Positions 61,152 to 64,000 of a stretch of 64,000 nt of DNA are shown piece after piece. The notes beneath the pieces are model-generated. The model saw only the letters and a list, made by a program, of their open reading frames with translations. It ran no database searches and was not told the origin of the DNA. The position numbers and the translations under genes are program-made. Source of the stretch: Ramlibacter aurantiacus (GTDB taxonomy: Bacteria > Pseudomonadota > Gammaproteobacteria > Burkholderiales > Burkholderiaceae_C); contig NZ_JAEQNA010000007.1 of assembly GCF_016722895.1 (NCBI RefSeq), forward strand, positions 242,212 through 306,211. The letters are read 5' to 3'. The number at the start of each line of letters is the position of its first letter. Positions within the stretch are counted from its first letter, which is position 1.

Positions 61152-61898
61152 ATGACCACAACTTCATCTCCCCTGCTGCGCGTGCACGACCTGCACGCGG
61201 GCTATGGCCGTGCCGAGGTGCTGCACGGCATCACGCTGGAAGCCGCCGAGGGCAGCGTCATCACCGTCATCGGCCCCAACGGCGCGGGCAAGTCCACCCT
61301 GCTCAATGCGCTCATGGGCGTGCTGCCCTCGCGCGGGCGCATCGAATACGAAGGGGACGACCTCGGCCCGCTGTCCCTCGAAGAACGCGTGATGCGCGGC
61401 ATCGCTCTGGTGCCCGAGCGGCGTGAGCTGTTCGGCAGCATGAGCGTCGAGGACAACCTGCTGCTGGGTGCCTTCCGCCAACTGCGACTGCGTAACCGGC
61501 AGTGGCGCGATCAGCTCGACGTGGTGTTCCAGCTCTTTCCGCGCCTGCTGGAGCGGCGCAAGCAAGAAGCCGGCACCCTCTCGGGCGGCGAGCGCCAGAT
61601 GCTGGCGGTGGGCCGCGCCCTCATGTCGCGACCCACCCTGCTGATGCTGGACGAGCCCAGCCTCGGCCTGGCGCCGCTCATCGTGAAAGACATCTTCGCC
61701 ACCATCGAGCGGCTGCGTGCGAGCGGGGTGACCATCCTCCTGGTGGAACAGAACGCCCGCGCCGCGCTACAGGTGGCCGACCACGGCTACGTGCTGGAGA
61801 CGGGGGAACTGGTGCTGGACGCGCCGGCCAGCGAACTGGCGCGCGACGAGCGGGTCATCGACACCTACCTGGGGGCGCAGCGGCAGGCGCAGGCCTGA
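61152..61898 (+). CDS. Branched-chain-type ABC ATP-binding protein LivF
   Basis: 248 residues. Walker [10 protein letters not shown], signature LSGGERQMLAVGRALM, Walker B LLMLDEPSLGLAPLI and H-loop LLVEQNARAAL; it is typical LivF with EQN after Walker B. Completes the importer as the second ATPase next to the LivG half of the fused protein. Last gene of the operon; no terminator seen before the convergent zinc-ribbon gene 21 nt away. Confidence 0.95.
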   Translation: MTTTSSPLLRVHDLHAGYGRAEVLHGITLEAAEGSVITVIGPNGAGKSTLLNALMGVLPSRGRIEYEGDDLGPLSLEERVMRGIALVPERRELFGSMSVEDNLLLGAFRQLRLRNRQWRDQLDVVFQLFPRLLERRKQEAGTLSGGERQMLAVGRALMSRPTLLMLDEPSLGLAPLIVKDIFATIERLRASGVTILLVEQNARAALQVADHGYVLETGELVLDAPASELARDERVIDTYLGAQRQAQA

Positions 61899-61919
61899 GG
61901 TCTGAGACTGGCGGCGCGC

Positions 61920-62372
61920 TCAGGCGCCTTTGCGTTGGCCCACCGCGGCCTGGACCTTCTCGTACACCCGGCCACACTTGGGGCAGGCCGCGGCCGGCGA
62001 TGGATCGATCACCGCGAAATGCCCGCAGACCAGGCATTTCGCCATTTCTTCCTTCGGTCGCATCTGCAGGCCGTTCGCGTCTGGGATGCTGTCCAGCTGG
62101 CTGGACCAGGAGGAGCGGAATCCCGACATCTGTGATTCGAGGCGCGACATGCGCTCGGCGATCACTTCCTCGTCTTCTTCATCGTGCCGACCGGGTCGGC
62201 TGTTGTAGACCATGCCGCAGCGCAGGCACTGGCGGCGGGGGAAGGCGGAGCCGGAAGAGCGGCGGAAGAGGGAGCGCAGTCCGGACGTGAGGCTGCCAAG
62301 TACAGAGGACGGAGCCTCTTGGGACGACGCGACCGGGGTCCAGTCGTCGCATTTGCAGGTGGGACAGGGCAT
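61920..62372 (-). CDS. Double zinc-ribbon protein of unknown function
   Basis: 150 residues with two CxxC-CxxC zinc sites: C3/C6 with C49/C52, and C113/C116 with C130/C133. Between the second and third pairs is an acidic, probably helical segment (HDEEDEEVIAERMSRLESQMS). Starts MPCPTCKCDDW. Convergent with livF. No known family was recognised; such proteins may bind nucleic acid or regulate, but nothing here proves it. Confidence 0.6.
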   Translation of the reverse strand: MPCPTCKCDDWTPVASSQEAPSSVLGSLTSGLRSLFRRSSGSAFPRRQCLRCGMVYNSRPGRHDEEDEEVIAERMSRLESQMSGFRSSWSSQLDSIPDANGLQMRPKEEMAKCLVCGHFAVIDPSPAAACPKCGRVYEKVQAAVGQRKGA

Positions 62373-62704
62373 GTGCTGAGTCTCTTGCGAAGGTGGAGCC
62401 GGACAGAACGCGTAACGTATTGTTACACGGTGATTGCGGCCGTTGGGCAAATGGTGCACTGCAGTCGAGCCAGATCCAAGACCAACCGCCCGCTTCTCCG
62501 CGCATTCAGTTCAGCAGCCGCAGCGTTGGCGTATTTGTGCAACGCCCACACCGCTCGCGAGCCACACCCCCGACCGCCTGGACGCCCGTCATCTCTGGCA
62601 TATCAGGTTATCCCCCGCGGTTCTGCAGTAATTGTCGGCAGCAGCGTTGTCGAGTTGAAACGCTCTATTTTCTATATTCATCTGGCTGAGCAGCAGGAGG
62701 ATTG

Positions 62705-62776
62705 TTGAACGTTCCGACCTACAAACAAGCTGCTTGCTGCTCGGCTGGGAATAGGGATATCCCGGAGAAGTTGTAA
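62705..62776 (+). CDS. Possible 23-residue peptide
   Basis: TTG start preceded at 4 nt by AGGAGG (62695-62700) and ending at TAA 62774-62776. The peptide is MNVPTYKQAACCSAGNRDIP followed by EKL. Without homologues this is weak; it could be a leader peptide or chance. Confidence 0.2.
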   Translation: MNVPTYKQAACCSAGNRDIPEKL

Positions 62777-62783
62777 CGGTTTA

Positions 62784-62812
62784 TTAACAAGCGTCTAGCT
62801 AGGCTCTACACT
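62784..62812 (+). promoter_or_regulatory. Candidate sigma-70 promoter for the adhesin leader
   Basis: TTAACA (62784-62789; five of six to consensus) and TACACT (62807-62812; four of six) with an ideal 17-bp spacer. Transcription would start near 62819. Confidence 0.6.
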
Positions 62813-62829
62813 TTCCCTCCCAAATGTAA

Positions 62830-62862
62830 CTGGGCGTTTCATACGCCCAGCCGCCCTTTTTT
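62830..62862 (+). terminator. Rho-independent terminator-like hairpin in the adhesin leader
   Basis: CTGGGCG (62830-62836) and CGCCCAG (62844-62850) form a perfect 7-bp stem with a 7-base loop; six T residues (62857-62862) follow after CCGCCC. It is placed between the promoter and the adhesin ATG, so would terminate a transcript of only about 44 nt unless overcome. Confidence 0.65.
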
Positions 62863-62905
62863 GGCCTGCTCAAGAGGCAGACCGTCGCGCTGAAGGAGTT
62901 TGCCC

Positions 62906-64000
62906 ATGGCCTCGATGACGTTCCTGATCAACGACACCTCGACTGAGAAAGGCACGACTCCCGTCGTCCAAGTCACGATCACAGAACAAGCAGACGGCAC
63001 GCTGCTGTTTCAAGTGACGCAGCTCGCCGGCATGGTCGGTGACTTCCGGGGCCTGTTCTTTGACGTCGCAAATGAATCGCTGATCGGCACCATGAAGATT
63101 CTCAGTTGCACCAGCACGGTGACTGAGTTCCAGCAGGGCGACGACAAGATCGTCGACCTGGGTGGCGGAGCGAACATGCATGGCCTCACGGGCGATAACG
63201 GCGGCTATGACGCCGGTCTTGAGATCGGCACGTCGGGGCTGGGTAAGGACGACGTACGGTCCTTTAGTTTCTTGCTCGACTCGTCGCTGCGGAACCTTAC
63301 GCTTGCAGACTTCAGCGAAGTGGCATTCGGCGCGCGGATCACGTCCGTGGGCATGGATGCCAACTTAGATGGAACGTTCGAGACCTCACGCAGTGGGAGT
63401 TCGAAGACGGGTGAGACGACATTCAGGGTCATCTCACCGGCCGATGACACGGCTTGCGCGACGGAAGATGCCTCGGCAATAGGTAATGTCCTCTACAACG
63501 ACGGAGCGTCCGCGCTCGATGTGCTGACCGTCACAGGGTGGAGCGGCGGAGTCCTTGGCAGCGCCATTGCGATCCCGGGGTTGAATGGCGCAACGGTTCG
63601 TCTGAATGCCGACGGCAGCTACACCATTGATGCGACGGACGCGAATTCGCTAGCCGCCGGGCAGAAGGTGTCGCATACATTCACGTACACCGTGCGGCAA
63701 ACGAACGTGGACGGCTCGTCGACCCAGACGGCGTCGTTCACAGTCACCATCACCGGCACCAATGACGTACCAGTGGTCGCCACCGAGGACGTCACCGGCG
63801 CGGTCGCCGAGCTGGTCAGCCCGGCAGGCGACCTCACCGACTCGGGCACCATCTCGTTCAGCGACGTCGACCTGACCGACGTCCATAGCGTGAGCGCCGT
63901 CACCGCCAGCTCGGGCGCCCTGGGCACCCTCACCGCCAGCGTCACCACCGACACGACGGGCAACGGCACCGGCGGCGTGGTCACCTGGAACTACAGCGTC
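62906..64000 (+). CDS. VCBS-repeat adhesin / RTX-like giant surface protein (5' part, runs off the window)
   Basis: 365 codons are visible and the frame is open at the edge. It starts MASMTFLINDTSTEKGT with GAAGGAG 7 nt upstream, and has no Sec signal peptide, as in type I-secreted giant adhesins. Residues 1-180 are a unique N-terminal domain (QVTQLAGMVGDFRGLFFDVAN). A VCBS repeat spans about 185-288, ending FTVTITGTND (N at 286), and a second begins at VPVVATEDVTGAV. The first part uses codons rarer in the window (TTA, ATA, AGG); the second repeat is much more G+C-rich. Confidence 0.85.
   Translation, partial: MASMTFLINDTSTEKGTTPVVQVTITEQADGTLLFQVTQLAGMVGDFRGLFFDVANESLIGTMKILSCTSTVTEFQQGDDKIVDLGGGANMHGLTGDNGGYDAGLEIGTSGLGKDDVRSFSFLLDSSLRNLTLADFSEVAFGARITSVGMDANLDGTFETSRSGSSKTGETTFRVISPADDTACATEDASAIGNVLYNDGASALDVLTVTGWSGGVLGSAIAIPGLNGATVRLNADGSYTIDATDANSLAAGQKVSHTFTYTVRQTNVDGSSTQTASFTVTITGTNDVPVVATEDVTGAVAELVSPAGDLTDSGTISFSDVDLTDVHSVSAVTASSGALGTLTASVTTDTTGNGTGGVVTWNYSV

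Larger units (their letters stand above)
62373..62905. other. 533-bp gene-poor region upstream of the adhesin gene
   Basis: A+T-richer than its surroundings. It holds a possible inverted repeat of GAGCAGCA (62688-62695) and TGCTGCTC (62735-62742), a 23-residue ORF with a good ribosome binding site (62705-62776), a candidate promoter (62784-62812), and a hairpin with a T-tract (62830-62862). No RNA gene or mobile element was recognised in the first 300 bp. Together with the adhesin it looks like sequence of different origin from the rest of the window. Confidence 0.5.

Noticed and set aside
62393..62708. Overlapping plus-strand frames of 98 and 174 codons in the gap before the adhesin
   Set aside because: Atypical composition and no ribosome binding site; they partly overlap the start of the zinc-ribbon gene on the other strand.

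Overview
This window is chromosomal DNA from a high-G+C betaproteobacterium, most likely a Comamonadaceae member (Ramlibacter/Variovorax-like). The evidence is gene order typical of Burkholderiales (gltB-gltD-mlaFE; pilMNOPQ next to aroK-aroB-dgt; ponA-cyaY-lptM-lysA; ccsB-resB-cytochrome c4-engB) plus a phasin gene and a branched-chain-amino-acid-type ABC operon. Almost all of it is ordinary, densely packed coding sequence. Many neighbouring genes overlap by ATGA or GTGA. No rRNA, tRNA, CRISPR array, prophage or intact insertion sequence was seen, apart from one solitary REP-associated tyrosine transposase.

Layout. 1-7.5 kb (minus): end of a lipid-asymmetry ABC transporter (mlaE partial, mlaF) and glutamate synthase gltD/gltB. 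7.6-8.4 kb: RAYT transposase bracketed by inverted 11-bp motifs. 8.5-14.1 kb: small membrane protein, methyltransferase, DUF1415 protein, MFS permease, dgt, aroB, aroK. 14.1-20.9 kb (minus): Ig-like lipoprotein, then the type IV pilus assembly operon pilMNOPQ. 21.1-25.5 kb: penicillin-binding protein 1A, frataxin, lptM, lysA. 25.4-31.4 kb (minus): periplasmic redox block (msrPQ, ccsB-resB, cytochrome c4). 31.5-34 kb: engB GTPase and two tandem lipid A-type acyltransferases. 34.0-35.3 kb: metK behind a SAM-II-like riboswitch. 35.3-42.6 kb: two unknown genes, a glycine-zipper/DUF2383 protein overlapping ligD, a phasin and small unknown proteins. 42.6-54.3 kb: putA, xdhC, a MobA-like nucleotidyltransferase, alpha/beta hydrolase, LLM flavin oxidoreductase, DnaJ-like protein, mgsA, small proteins, fpr and a DUF5672 protein. 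54.3-61.9 kb: TetR regulator with two copies of a palindromic operator, a feruloyl-CoA-synthase-like ligase, and an ABC importer (substrate-binding protein, LivH, a fused LivM-LivG, LivF). 61.9-64 kb: double zinc-ribbon protein, a gene-poor 0.5-kb region with a promoter and an early terminator hairpin, and the start of a VCBS-repeat adhesin that runs off the window.

How it fits together. The 54-62 kb block reads as one catabolic uptake unit: an importer for a small acidic or aromatic substrate, a CoA ligase to activate it, and a TetR repressor that probably senses the substrate or its CoA ester. The 25-31 kb block is an envelope redox and cytochrome-maturation neighbourhood. The least ordinary features are the metK leader, the duplicated TetR operator, the LivM-LivG fusion, the glycine-zipper/DUF2383-ligD overlap, and the promoter-terminator leader before the adhesin.
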